A stretch of 64,000 nt of DNA from Trematomus loennbergii (Eukaryota > Chordata > Actinopteri > Perciformes > Nototheniidae): assembly GCA_012861695.1 (NCBI GenBank), contig JAAOOA010000185.1:1-64000 (forward strand), in the 5' to 3' direction. Below, piece by piece: positions 1-11,425 of the stretch. The notes beneath the pieces were generated by a model, which made no database searches, had not been told where the DNA came from, and saw nothing but the letters and a program-made list of their open reading frames with translations. A program made the translations under genes and the position numbers. Numbering within the stretch: position 1 is the first letter of the stretch; each line of letters begins with the position of its first letter.

Positions 1-2690
1 TTCTACTTCTTACATTTCTACACAAATACCTGTACTTTCTACTTCCTACATTCTAACACAATACAAATACTTACTTCTACTTCTTACATTTCTAACACAA
101 ATACCTGTACTTTCTACTTCTTACATTTGAACACAAATACCTGTACTTTCTACTTCTTACATTTCTAACACAAATACCTGTACTTTCTACTTCTTACATG
201 TTGAACACAAATACCTGTACTTTCTACTTCTTACATTTGAACCAAATACCTGTACTTTCTACTTCTTACAATTTTGAACACAAATACCTGTACTTTCTAC
301 TTCTTACATGTTGAACACAAATACCTGTACTTTCTACTTCTTACATTTGAACCAAATACCTGTACTTTCTACTTCCTTACATTTTGAACCCAAATACCTG
401 TACTTTACTTCTTACATTTAACACAAATACCTGTACTTTCTACTTCTTACATTTCTAACACAAATACCTGTACTTTCTACTTCTTACATTTGAACACAAA
501 TACCTGTACTTTCTACTTCTTACATTTGAACACAAATACCTGTACTTTCTACTTCTTACATTTCTAACACAAATACCTGTACTTTCTACTTCTTACATTT
601 AACAAATACCTGTACTTTCTACTTCTTACATTTTGAACACAATACCTGTACTTTCCTACTTCTGACATTTCTAACACAAATACCTGTACTTTCTACTTCT
701 ACATGTTGAACACAAATACCTGTACTTTCTACTTCTTACATTTTGAACCAAATACCTGTACTTTCTACTTCTTACATTTTGAACACAAATACCTGTACTT
801 TCTACTTCTTACATGTTGAACCAAATACCTGTACTTTCTACTTCTTACATGTTTGAACCCAAATACCTGTACTTTCTACTTCTTACATGTTGAACCCAAA
901 TACCTGTACTTTCTACTTCTTACATTTGAACACAAATACCTGTACTTTTACTTCTTACATGTTGAACCAAATACCTGTACTTTCTACTGTACATGTTGAA
1001 CACAAATACTGTACTTTCTACTTCTTACATTTCTAACACAATACCTGTACTTTCTACTTCTTACATGTTGAACACAATACCTGTACTTTCTACTGTTACA
1101 TTTGAACACAAATACCTGTACTTTCTACTTCTTACATTTGAACACAAATACCTGTACTTTCTACTTCTTACATTTTGAACACAAATACTGTACTTTCTAC
1201 TTCTTACATTTGAACACAATACTTGTACTTTCTACTTCTTACATGTTTGAACACAAATACCTTGTACTTTCTACTTCTTACATTTTGAACACAAATACCT
1301 GTACTTTCTACTTGTTACATGTTGAACACAAATACCTTACTTTCTACTTGTTTACATTTAACACAAATACCTGTACTTTCTACTTCTTACATTTTGAACA
1401 CAAATACCTGTACTTTCTACTTTTACATGTTGAACACAAATACTTGTACTTTCTACTTCTTACATTAACACAAATACTGTACTTTCTACTTCTTACATTT
1501 TGAACACAAATTACCTGTACTTTCTACTTCTTACATGTTGAACACAAATACTTGTACTTTCTACTTCTTACATGTTGAACACAAATACTTGTACTTTCTA
1601 CTTCTTACATTTGAACACAAATACCTGTACTTTCTACTTCTTACATTTGAACACAAATACTTGTACTTTCTACTTCTTACATTTTTGAACACAAATACTG
1701 TACTTTCTACTTCTTACATTTGAACACAAATACCTGTACTTTCTACTTCTTACATTTGAACACAAATACCTGTACTTTCTACTTCTTACATTTTGAACAC
1801 AAATACCTGTACTTTCTACTTCTTACATTTTGAACACAAATACCTGTACTTCTACTTCTTACATGTTGAACACAAATCCTGTACTTTCTACTGTTACATT
1901 TTGAACACAAATACCTGTACTTTCTACTTCTTACATTTGAACACAAATACCTGTACTTTCTACTTTCTACATGTGAACACCAAATACTGTTACTTTCTAC
2001 TTCTTACATTTGAACACAAATACTGTACTTTCTATTCTTACATTTTGAACACAAATACCTGTACTTTCTACTTCTACATTTGAACACAAATACCTGTACT
2101 TTCTACTTCTTACATGTTTGAACACAATACCTGTACTTTCTACTTCTTACATTTTGAACACAAATACTTGTACTTTCTACTTCTTACATGTTGAACACAA
2201 TACCTGTACTTTCTACTTGTTACATGTTGAACACAAATACCTGTACTTTCTACTTCTTACATTTTGAACACAAATACCTTCTTTCTACTTCTTACATTTT
2301 GAACACAAATACCTGTACTTTCTACTTCTTACATGTTGAACACAAATACTTGTACTTTCTACTTCTTCATGTTGAACACAAATACTGTACTTTCTACTTC
2401 TTACATTTTGAAACACAAATACCTGTACTTTCTACTTTTACATGTTGAACACAAATACTTGTACTTTCTACTTCTTACATTTGAACACAAATACCTGTAC
2501 TTTCTACTTCTTACATTTGAACACAAATACCTGTACTTTACTTCTACATTTTGAAACAAATACCTGTACTTTCTACTTGTTATTTTGAACACAAATACCT
2601 GTACTTTCTACTTCTTACATTTTGAACACAAATCCTGTACTTTCTACTTCTTACATGTGACCCAAATACCTGTAACTTCTCTTTCTTCAT
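1..2690. repeat. 36-bp minisatellite array, about 75 copies, cut by the window edge
   Basis: A unit of about 36 bp (35-38 with indels), built of CTGTACTTTCTACTTCTTAC followed by ATTTGAACACAAATAC, runs from the first base to about 2690. Units differ by one-base indels and by TTT/GTT/CTA variants before the AACAC. Open frames in it (HLNTNTCTFYFL-type periodic peptides) are repeat translations, not genes. A single related monomer at about 3044-3077 (AACACGAGTATCTGTACTTC) suggests the unit comes from the same family of fish elements as the 33-bp arrays further on. The left end is not seen. Confidence 0.95.
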
Positions 2691-2931
2691 TTCCCAAACA
2701 GGCTGGTTCCTTTAGTTTGAATGTGTGTTTGGTGGCGTGATCATTATTATTTAGAGTCATTGCGTGCCTATGATTTGAACACGAGTCCGTATCCATCATT
2801 TCCTGGTCTTCTCTAAAGAAGAGGGACCAATGAAAACGTTGTCATGTTGCCGTTGTTCAGCATGGAAACATTCATTAGCTAACAATGACATTATTGTTCT
2901 ATTAATATAAAGGGAGGTCAGGTACTCTTTA

Positions 2932-3078
2932 AAACAGATGCTAGGTATGGGTACTTTTTACTGAAGTACATTTCAAAGCCCTCTTTACTTTTACTTGAGT
3001 AAAGAAGTTTAGTCAGTACTTCTACTTTTACCAGAGTATTTTTAAACACGAGTATCTGTACTTCTACTTGAGTAAAGG
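2932..3078. mobile_element. fragment of the GTACTT-rich MITE family
   Basis: The stretch repeats ACTGAAGTAC, TTACTTGAGTAAAG, GTACTTCTACTTTTACC and ends near ACTTGAGTAAAGG. These are the words of the element that hosts the 33-bp arrays at 5108, 13683 and 19438, here without tandem expansion. It also resembles the 36-bp unit of the array at 1-2690. The flanking 2691-2931 is AT-rich unique-looking sequence with no feature I can name. Confidence 0.6.
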
Positions 3079-3279
3079 ATGTGTGTTCTTTTGCCATCTC
3101 CGTCATTCATCAGTCAAAACAGAATTATCTCAAAAACAGTTGAGTCTAATTTTTTTTGCTGCCTGTCTATAAACACAAATCCCTTCAGAGTTAATCATAT
3201 TCTTCTTCTCCTGTACATTTATCACACCTGGCATACTCTGATAATGCTCGTTGGCAGTCTGAACTCCTCCATCCTGCAG

Positions 3280-3489
3280 GAACACGTGCAGCAGTTATTG
3301 TGTTTTGTCGTGCCTGATGTCTCCGTCCTGAATCTGTCAGAGCAGATGAGACGTGGAGCTGCACCGGAGCCTTTAGCTCAGCCGTTACTCACCATCCCCC
3401 CGCTGTCATCCGACATGTTGTCTTCAGACGGAGACGCTGAACCCACCGTCCTGTCTGTGCGCATCAAAATCAAACGCACCTCTCTGTAA
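3280..3489 (+). CDS. terminal coding exon of an unrecognised protein (70 codons)
   Basis: A pyrimidine-rich acceptor (CTCCTCCATCCTGCAG, ending 3279) opens a phase-0 frame that starts EHVQQLLCFVVPDVSVLNLS and stops at TAA 3487-3489. Third codon positions are GC-rich, unlike the flanks, and the C-terminus is basic (VRIKIKRTSL). A poly(A) signal follows 234 bases after the stop. The frame also stays open upstream of the acceptor to about 3079, so the exon could be longer, but the upstream part has low-complexity codon use. I do not recognise the family. Earlier exons would lie left of the window or behind the 36-bp array. Confidence 0.55.
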   Translation, partial: EHVQQLLCFVVPDVSVLNLSEQMRRGAAPEPLAQPLLTIPPLSSDMLSSDGDAEPTVLSVRIKIKRTSL

Positions 3490-3667
3490 ATACAGTTGTT
3501 GTTGCATGCAGCGGTAAGTCAGAAGAGATACTCCTCTTTAAGCTCTTCTTCCTCTGCGCTCTGTTCCCTGACAGCATCATATCAAATCATCATATAGTAT
3601 TTATATGTATATAGACTTTTTATTTTGTATTTTTGTATTTTATTATATATTTGGATTGTTGGAGGAG

Positions 3668-3741
3668 CTCAGGTTATAAGATGTTCATTGCCATTTCTAC
3701 ACAGTAGCTTTGTGCATATGATAATAAAACCTTTGAATTTG
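3668..3741 (+). repeat. 74-bp direct repeat, left copy, carrying a poly(A) signal
   Basis: The segment starting CTCAGGTTATAAGATGTTC and ending CCTTTGAATTTG recurs at 4298-4371 with only a few substitutions. The two copies bracket the 57-bp array exactly. Confidence 0.85.
3723..3728 (+). promoter_or_regulatory. poly(A) signal AATAAA
   Basis: AATAAA lies 234 bases past the stop of the terminal exon at 3280-3489, in AT-rich sequence typical of a 3' UTR. A second AATAAA stands at 4353-4358 in a duplicated copy of the same 74-bp segment, beyond a 57-bp tandem array. Confidence 0.55.
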
Positions 3742-4297
3742 GACACCTGAACATTAGCAGGAGAGGACTCTTTAAAGTAGAGACACTACATACTGATATA
3801 CACCTGAACATCAGCAGGAGAGGACTCTTTAAAGTAGAGACACTACATACTGATATACACCTGAACATCAGCAGGAGAGGACTCTTTAAAGTATATACAC
3901 TACATACTAATATACCTGAACATCAGCAGGAGAGGACTCTTTAAAGTAGAGACACTACATACTGATATACACCTGAACATCAGCAGGAGAGGACTCTTTA
4001 AAGTATATACACTACATACTGATATACACCTGAACATCAGCAGGAGAGACTCTTTAAAGTAGAGACACTACATACTGATATACACCTGAACATCAGCAGG
4101 AGAGGACTCTTTAAAGTAGAGACACTACATACTAATATACACCTGAACATCAGCAGGAGAGGACTCTTTAAAGTAGAGACACTACATATGATATACACCT
4201 GAACATCAGCAGGAGAGGACTCTTTAAAGTAGAGACACTAGATACTGATATACACATGAACATCAGCAGGAGAGGACTCTTTAAAGTAGAGACACTA
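3742..4297 (+). repeat. 57-bp minisatellite, about 10 copies
   Basis: Units run ACACCTGAACATCAGCAGGA - GAGGACTCTTTAAAG - TAGAGACACTACATACTGAT with a 57-bp period. Some copies carry TATATACACTAC in place of TAGAGACACTAC. The same unit is arrayed at 8836-9229 and 43803-45205. At 57 bp (19 codons) it gives a periodic open frame on the minus strand (LLLMFRCISVCSVSTLKSP), which is not a gene. Confidence 0.95.
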
Positions 4298-4371
4298 CTC
4301 AGGTCATAAGATGTTCATTGCCATCTCTACCCTGTAGCTTTGTGCACGTGAAAATAAAACCTTTGAATTTG
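4298..4371 (+). repeat. 74-bp direct repeat, right copy
   Basis: Second copy of the segment at 3668-3741, including AATAAA at 4353-4358. The sequence after it (4372-4616) looks unique and shows no gene. Confidence 0.85.
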
Positions 4372-4616
4372 AATTTAAATCAGCCACTGCAACAGAGTCG
4401 CTGAGCATCCAGAGGAACGACTAACACACACAGCTGCTGTTGATTTATATTTACAAAGTTGAGAGTTTGAAAGTGTAATGCTCTCGCTACCTTCAGGCAC
4501 ACAGAGGATCCAGGTGCACATTCAGGGACATTGGTATAAAGTGATGGGAACATAATGAAGACCCAAGAGGTGAACTATGAGGCAAAAACACACCTGTTTT
4601 GCGTTCATCTTGGCCA

Positions 4617-7335
4617 GTGGTGGGAAGTAACTAAGTACATTACTCATACTTTACTTAAGTACAATTTTGAGATACTTGTGCTTTACTTCAGCATTTATAT
4701 GTAATGCTACTTCATACTTCTACTCCTCGACAATTCAGAGGTACATGTTGTACTTTTACTCCACTACATTATTCAATACCTTTACTTACTTTACAGATGT
4801 GGATGAATGATGTGAAATATAATCAAGTGTTAAATCAGACTTTAGTTCCACCTGGAGTAAATTCACAAGCTACCCTGCAGTATACAAAGTCATTCAACTA
4901 GCTGCACCTTTACCAGCTTTGAGAACACTTTCATGATCAATCATTATAAAACATATCATATATATTATTCTGAAATGGACAATCTGCACAATGACTACTT
5001 TACTGTCGCTACTTTAACTATATTTTGATGATAATACTTTTTCTACTTTTACTTGAGGAACATTTTTGAAGCAGGACTTTTACTGCAAAGAGTATTCCTA
5101 CACTCTGGTACTTCTACTTTTACTCAAGTACAAGATCTGAGTACTTCTCCTTTTACTGAAGTACAATATCTGAGTACTTCTCCTTTTACTCAAGTACAAT
5201 ATCTGAGTACTTCTCCTTTTACTCAAGTACAATCTGAGTATACTTCTCCTTTTACTGAAGTACAATATCTGAGTACTTCTCTTTTACTCAAGTACAATAT
5301 CTGAGTATACTTCTCTTTTACTGAAGTACAAGATCTGAGTACTTCTACTTTTACTTAAGTACAAGATCTGAGTACATCTCCTTTTACTCAAGTACCAGAT
5401 CTGAGTACTTCTACTTTTACTCAAGTACCAGATCTGAGTACTTCTACTTTTACTCAAGTACAGATCTGAGTACTTCTCCTTTTACTCAAGTACAATATCT
5501 GAGTATACTTCTCCTTTTACTGAAGTACAGATCTGAGTACTTCTACTTTTACTTAAGTACAAGATCTGAGTACATCTCCTTTTACTCAAGTACCAGATCT
5601 GAGTACTTCTACTTTTACTCAAGTACAGATCTGAGTACATCTCCTTTTACTCAAGTACCAGATCTGAGTACTTCTACTTTACTCAAGTACCAGATCTGAG
5701 TATTTCTACTTTTACTCAAGTACAATCTGAGTACTTCTACTTTTACTGAAGTACAATATCTGAGTACTTCTCCTTTTACTCAAGTACAATATCTGAGTAC
5801 TTCTCTTTTACTCAAGTACAATCTCTGAGTATACTTCTCCTTTTACTGAAGTACAATATCTGAGTACTTCTCCTTTTACTCAAGTACAATATCTGAGTAT
5901 ACTTCTCCTTTTACTGAAGTACAAGATCTGAGTACTTCTACTTTTACTTAAGTACAAGATCTGAGTACATCTCCTTTTACTCAAGTACCAGATCTGAGTA
6001 CTTCTACTTTTACTCAAGTACCAGATCTGAGTACTTCTACTTTACTCAAGTACAGATCTGAGTACTTCTACTTTTACTCAAGTACCAGATCTGAGTACAT
6101 CTCCTTTTACTCAAGTACCAAGATCTGAGTATTTCTACTTTTACTCAAGTACAAGATCTGAGTACTTCTACTTTTACTCAAGTACAATATCTGAGTATAC
6201 TTCTACTTTACTGAAGTACAATATCTGAGTACTTCTCCTTTTACTCAAGTACAATATCTGAGTACTTCTCCTTTTACTCAAGTACAATATCTGAGTACTT
6301 CTCCTTTTACTCAAGTACAATATCTGAGTATACTTCTCCTTTTACTGAAGTACAAGATCTGAGTACTTCTACTTTACTTAAGTACAAGATCTGAGTACAT
6401 CTCCTTTTACTCAAGTACCAGATCTGAGTACTTCTACTTTTACTCAAGTACCAGATCTGAGTACTTCTACTTTTACTCAAGTACCAGATCTGAGTATTCT
6501 ACTTTTACTCAAGTACAAGATCTGAGTACTTCTCCTTTTACTCAAGTACAATATCTGAGTATACTTCTACTTTTACTGAAGTACAATATCTGAGTACTTC
6601 TCCTTTTACTTAAGTACAATATCTGAGTATACTTCTCCTTTTACTGAAGTACAAGATCTGAGTATTCTACTTTTACTTAAGTACAAGATCTGAGTACATC
6701 TCCTTTTACTCAAGTACCAGATCTGAGTACTTCTACTTTTACTCAAGTACCAGATCTGAGTACTTCTACTTTTACTCAAGTACAGATCTGAGTACATCTC
6801 CTTTTACTCAAGTACCAGATCTGAGTACTTCTACTTTTACTCAAGTACCAGATCTGAGTATTTCTACTTTTACTCAAGTACAAGATCTGAGTACTTCTCC
6901 TTTTACTCAAGTACAATATCTGAGTATACTTCTACTTTTACTGAAGTACAATATCTGAGTACTTCTCCTTTTACTTAAGTACAATATCTGAGTATACTTC
7001 TCCTTTTACTGAAGTACAAGATCTGAGTACTTCTACTTTTACTTAAGTACAAGATCTGAGTACATCTCCTTTTACTCAAGTACCAGATCTGAGTACTTCT
7101 ACTTTTACTCAAGTACCAGATCTGAGTACTTCTACTGTTACTCAAGTACAAGATCTGAGTACGTCTACTTTTACTCAAGTACCAGATCTGAGTACTTCTA
7201 CTTTTACTTAAGTACAAGATCTGAGTACATCTCCTTTTACTCAAGTACAAGATCTGAGTACTTCTCCTTTTACTGAAGTACAATATCTGAGTACTTCTCC
7301 TTTTACTCAAGTACAATATCTGAGTACTTCTCCCT
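4617..7335 (+). mobile_element. GTACTT-rich MITE with an internal 33-bp expansion
   Basis: The element opens with CAGTGGTGGGAAGTAACTAA, a common start of a percomorph non-autonomous element. A body shared with two other loci follows: 4850-5100 matches 19180-19440 and, inverted, 15775-16075 (shared words ACAAGCTACCCTGCAGTATA and TTTACCAGCTTTGAGAACAC). The 33-bp array follows and ends abruptly at about 7331 in ACTTCTCC. I see no transposase in it. Its superfamily is not clear from the ends. Confidence 0.7.
5108..7331 (+). repeat. 33-bp minisatellite, about 67 copies, with irregular higher-order structure
   Basis: The unit reads AGATCTGAGTACTTCTACTT then TTACTCAAGTACA. Nearly every unit holds AGTACT, and many hold AGATCT, so the unit is rich in short palindromes. 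Variants (CATCTCC, AATATCTGAG, TATACTTC, ACTTAAGTAC) recur in a fixed order: the sub-block starting ACTTAAGTACAAGATCTGAG recurs near 5355, 5550, 5950, 6370, 6680, 7030 and 7207. This points to amplification of multi-unit blocks. Confidence 0.95.
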
Positions 7336-8489
7336 CCTCTGCGGCAGAACAACACTGGGAACCCCAAAAGTGTTTGAACACAAATGACATAATGCGGATT
7401 TAAACAAATGAACTAGACGTGACTTTGAGCAGTTTGTTTTGAAGCCTAATGTCAAAACCGTTGATCGCATCATCCACGCTCAAATGAGTCTAATTTTAGT
7501 CACATTTTAAGTGCAATTTTTTTAAACAAAAGTGTTTCCTCTGAGCATTTTTCTCCTCTTATTGTGACTTCCAGATGACACTTGAACGCTGCCACAACAA
7601 AACAGAGACATCCAAATATTTATCAGCTGGAGTAATGGAAAATAAATGGGCAGCGCCGCCGCTCATAGTGACACTTCAATAAGTCTTCCCACAGCCAGAC
7701 AAAAAGCTGGAAATTCAATTTGGAGTGTCAAAATGCTTACGCCGTCTGCGACTGACACGAACAAATTGTTGTTTCAAGTGAGAGGAAAAGTCCTGCTGCC
7801 TCTCAAGGACACTCAGCTGTAAACCATGCAACACAAGAGGAATTCATTAGGATGTACGTTTAAATATAATGCTCCTAAAGAACCAGTATGTTTTTGTCAT
7901 TCTAAAGTAATAATATGAATAAACAAACACAATATGGAGGTAATTGATTATAAACTCTCATTTGTTATTGCTGACGATTGAACAATACTGTTAGGATTTT
8001 TATGTTCACATTTTCTGCTTTGTGAGCGATCAATAAAACTGCAGATCAGTGGTTAAACTAGAATAATTTAAATACATCTTCAGCCATTGCAGATTCTTAT
8101 GCAAAAATAATTATTAATTGGAGGATTTCAATTACGAACTCATACACATGCATATAAATAAGAAAACTGATCATTTTGATCTTCCACCTCATGGATGTGA
8201 CATGTCTCTATTGGCATCTCTCTTTTTTTTTTAATCCCTTCTGTTCCAGCTGCTGATTTAAAAATGTTCCTCTGGCAGAGAAACCATCTGAACCCCTGCA
8301 GAGACGCATAACGAGCTCAGTAATCATACTGTAATTGTGAGTGGGCGGCTCAGATTGAGCTTGAGTTTATGTTTCTATGCAATGCTTGTGTGCATGAGTG
8401 TGACAGTGTGTATTCATCTGTGCTCAGAGGCGGAGTGCATGTCCTTTCTTCGTGTCCTTGAGTCCAGTTAAGAAGAACACATTCAACAG
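7336..8489. other. no feature seen (unique-looking intergenic sequence)
   Basis: AT-rich non-repetitive sequence with short homopolymers (for example an 11-base T run near 8224). No frame with coding character, no splice-framed exon and no terminal inverted repeats were found. Confidence 0.5.
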
Positions 8490-8835
8490 CCTTTTCTATA
8501 GTGTGATATGTAGCTTTGTGTGCATGTACATGGTCTGAAAATATGAAATCCTGTGTTTCTCTCCCCCCTGAAACGCCTCCATTCGACTCCTTTGTTTACT
8601 GCCAGAACATAATAATAATAACACTTGCTCTTCTATTGGCTAGCGCTCCAACACATTGTACATATAGGCTAAGGGGCGGGACATCTCTAAGGGGTTGACC
8701 AATCACAACAGAGCCTGACAGCTAACCAATCAGAGCAGACTGGGCTCTGGTTTCAAACAGAGGGTGAAAAGAGGTGCTGCAGCACAGACAGTATGAGAAC
8801 AATAAAGAGCTTTTTGAAAATTAAAGCATGGAGAC
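8490..8835 (+). mobile_element. MITE body (CCAATCACAACAGAG family)
   Basis: It shares ordered blocks with 62365-62632: TGAAACGCCTCCATT, GCTCCAACACATTG, AAGGGGCGGGACATCTCTAA and TTGACCAATCACAACAGAG. The copy at 62365 keeps a TTAA-flanked start AGAGGCCCTATTCTGC. Here the right side runs through AATAAAGAGCTTTTTGAAAA directly into seven copies of the 57-bp unit, whose end (GAGGACTCTTTAA) resembles the inverted start of the family. No coding capacity. Confidence 0.7.
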
Positions 8836-9229
8836 ATGAGTAGAGACACTACATACTGATATACACCTGAACATCAGCAGGAGAGGACTCTTTAAAGTAG
8901 AGACACTACATACTGATATACACCTGAACATCAGCAGGAGAGGACTCTTTAAAGTAGAGACACTACATACTGATATACACTGAACATCAGCAGGAGAGGA
9001 CTCTTTAAAGTAGAGACACTACATACTGATATACACCTGAACATCAGCAGGAGAGGACTCTTTAAAGTAGAGACACTACATACTGATATACACCTGAACA
9101 TCAGCAGGAGAGGACTCTTTAAAGTAGAGACACTACATACTGATATACACCTGAACATCAGCAGGAGAGGACTCTTTAAAGTAGAGACACTACATACTGA
9201 TATACACCTGAACATCAGCAGGAGAGGAA
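8836..9229 (+). repeat. 57-bp minisatellite, about 7 copies, fused to a MITE end
   Basis: Same unit as 3742-4297 and 43803-45205. It starts AGTAGAGACACTACATACTG immediately after the MITE body and stops within a unit at AGCAGGAGAGGA. One copy lacks a C in ACACTGAACATC. This is the locus where the unit is seen attached to its probable parent element. Confidence 0.9.
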
Positions 9230-9910
9230 GCCTTTCAGTTAAGTTGTGCAAAAGTGCCTTAAGTCCAAAAAGAGCAGTTTGGATGTGTGATGTTTGTTGC
9301 TGGGTAAACAGGAAGCAACTTTGGAATGCCATCAGAGTCCCCTTCACACACAGAGCCATGGCTATAAATCAGGATTTTCATTAGTATTAAAGCAGGTGCA
9401 CCATTATCCTTCCTTTTATTGCTGCCTCACAGGTATTTGGCAGCAGAAAGCCATTTTCAGGATTCACTACAGGAAGCTGTGAAATGTCGTTTGTCCCCGG
9501 AGTGATAAAAGCACTTAGGAGTTTGCGTCTCGGTTCAGAGCCAGTGGAAACTCCCTGAAGCGTTTCGCATTTTCTGCCCCACTGGAGGAAAAACAGCAAC
9601 TTCCCGCCGATACATTAAAAAACACCTCCAGAGCTACACCAGTGATTTTACAGACAGAGAACATGAGAGTGCAGACACTAAAGCAGGAACATGAGTCACT
9701 TCTATTCCCAACGAAACACAAATATGAGATGAAGAGAGAGAGAGAATGGTTAACTAAGATGTTAACATAAATCATAAATCTATCGATCGTAAATCTATCA
9801 ATCATAAATCTATCGATTAGATTTATGATTAGAAAATTATAAAAGTAGTGTAGACATGTGGATATTATCCGGCTGAACAAAACGTGATCTGTCTCTTCAA
9901 TTTGTTTCAA
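9230..9910. other. no gene seen; small inverted ATCGAT cluster
   Basis: Mostly unique-looking sequence. At 9765-9832 there are three near-direct copies of ATAAATCTATCGAT plus an inverted one (ATCGATTAGATTTATGAT), enough for a small hairpin. No coding evidence. Confidence 0.45.
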
Positions 9911-10021
9911 CCACAGACCTTATTCGAGCTATTTTCCAAATCCTATGGAGAAATTGCATTGGTTTTTGTCGAAGGAACCGGAAGAAGTTTACTTCCGGGT
10001 TTTAGGACGCGTCACTGTGGC
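9911..10021. mobile_element. flank of the 72-bp repeat host element
   Basis: It begins CAACCACAGACCTTATT, a word also found in the element copies at 12453-12475 and 35586-35600, and runs through GAAGGAACCGGAAGAAGTTT into the 72-bp units. The combination suggests a dispersed element that carries the 72-bp unit. Confidence 0.55.
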
Positions 10022-10198
10022 ACTCTATAGAAGGAACTACAGCCGGTCACATGACTTCACGTCACCACCGCTAAGCTAAAGGCGGCAAATGTTGGGCTAT
10101 AAAGGAACTACAGCACGGTCACATGACTTCACGTCACCACCGCTAAGCTAAAGGTGGCTAATGTTGGGCTATAAAGGAACTACAGCACGGTCAATGTA
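10022..10198 (+). repeat. 72-bp repeat, about 2.5 copies
   Basis: Units contain AAGGAACTACAGCACGGTCA, CATGACTTCACGTCACCACC and GCTAAGCTAAAGGTGGCTAA. This is the shortest array of the family and may be close to the unexpanded state. Confidence 0.9.
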
Positions 10199-11425
10199 GT
10201 AGTGCTCCCAAACACTTCCAAACAGCCTTTGATTTTTTAAGTCAAAATCAAATGAGTTTATCTTTAGGTACAAAGTTGTTAGCCTAGCTTAGCATAAAGA
10301 TAATAAGCAGATAGCAACAGCTAGCCAGGCTTCATCCATCTGCATCCTATCAAATCTGAGTTATAATGGAAGAGCATTCAGCACTGAAGAAATAAAACTG
10401 TTAACAACAGTTAGACAGAGCTGCTGCACTTAAACAATGAATTTATCCTCCGGTATCTCTCTGTTTAGTGAAGGCTTTGGCAGGCGCTCTGATGGGGAAT
10501 GTAGATCAGTGGGTAAGTGGATGTACATTACCTCCAGTGCAGAAGCTGAAGCTCTGTGGTGCATCAGATTCCAACAGCATCAATTATTCAAATTGGAATA
10601 AAAGACGGGGATGCCTCGCTCTCATTTATAGTTTTTAGGCGATGTGAAATATTAATGCAGATGAGACTGGGTCACTGCAGTGGCAACAAAATAGGAGTTT
10701 ACTGTGGACTGAGAGGGTAATCAAGCATGTTAAATACATCAAAGTTAATATGACATCTGTATGGAGCTGATAAAGAGTCTCCTCAACATCACCTGCAGGT
10801 TTACACAAGTTTTCTGCTGAATCTCTTTGGGAGGCTCAGTGAACAAACTAAATATTTATCTGGCGTCAGGTTTAACGCTGCAGGGCGACGAAACAGCCTC
10901 CTACAGATGTTCTCTAAACCCACACTTGAAAACCTTCAACTGAGGAGAAAACAAGAAAATTAATTGATGTTGAAGTTTCAAGGTTTTTGGAAACTGAATT
11001 TTTGAAGGATTTATTTCTAGACGTGGCAACATTTGGAATGATCAGGTTATACTCATGTCCGTGAATACTGATCTGAGATTTTGGACATTGAGGGCTTAAA
11101 TCTGCAGGAAATGATGTTTTACAAATTGGACCAAAGCTTTATCTGCATAATATCGCTGGGGCACCATGTTGTTTTTGGCGCTCAAAGACGCAGAGCTTTT
11201 TTACATGTAGCTTCTAAGATAATATCAGCGTCCAAATCATTAAGTACAGGTGTCAGAAGCCATAGAAATGTTGTCTAGGGATAGCTAGGCCATAAACAAA
11301 GTGATATCCTCTTCCTGTTTGGTTGCACAATGGTTGATGCACTTCCATTGTGCCGTAAATGCAGATCGTATCTAGTATCAGACAGGATTGCAAGTTAAGG
11401 GTGCAGGGATGATACTGGATTGGAA
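10199..11425. other. no feature seen
   Basis: Unique-looking non-coding sequence. The 65-codon frame at 11081-11278 has no splice or codon support. Confidence 0.45.
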
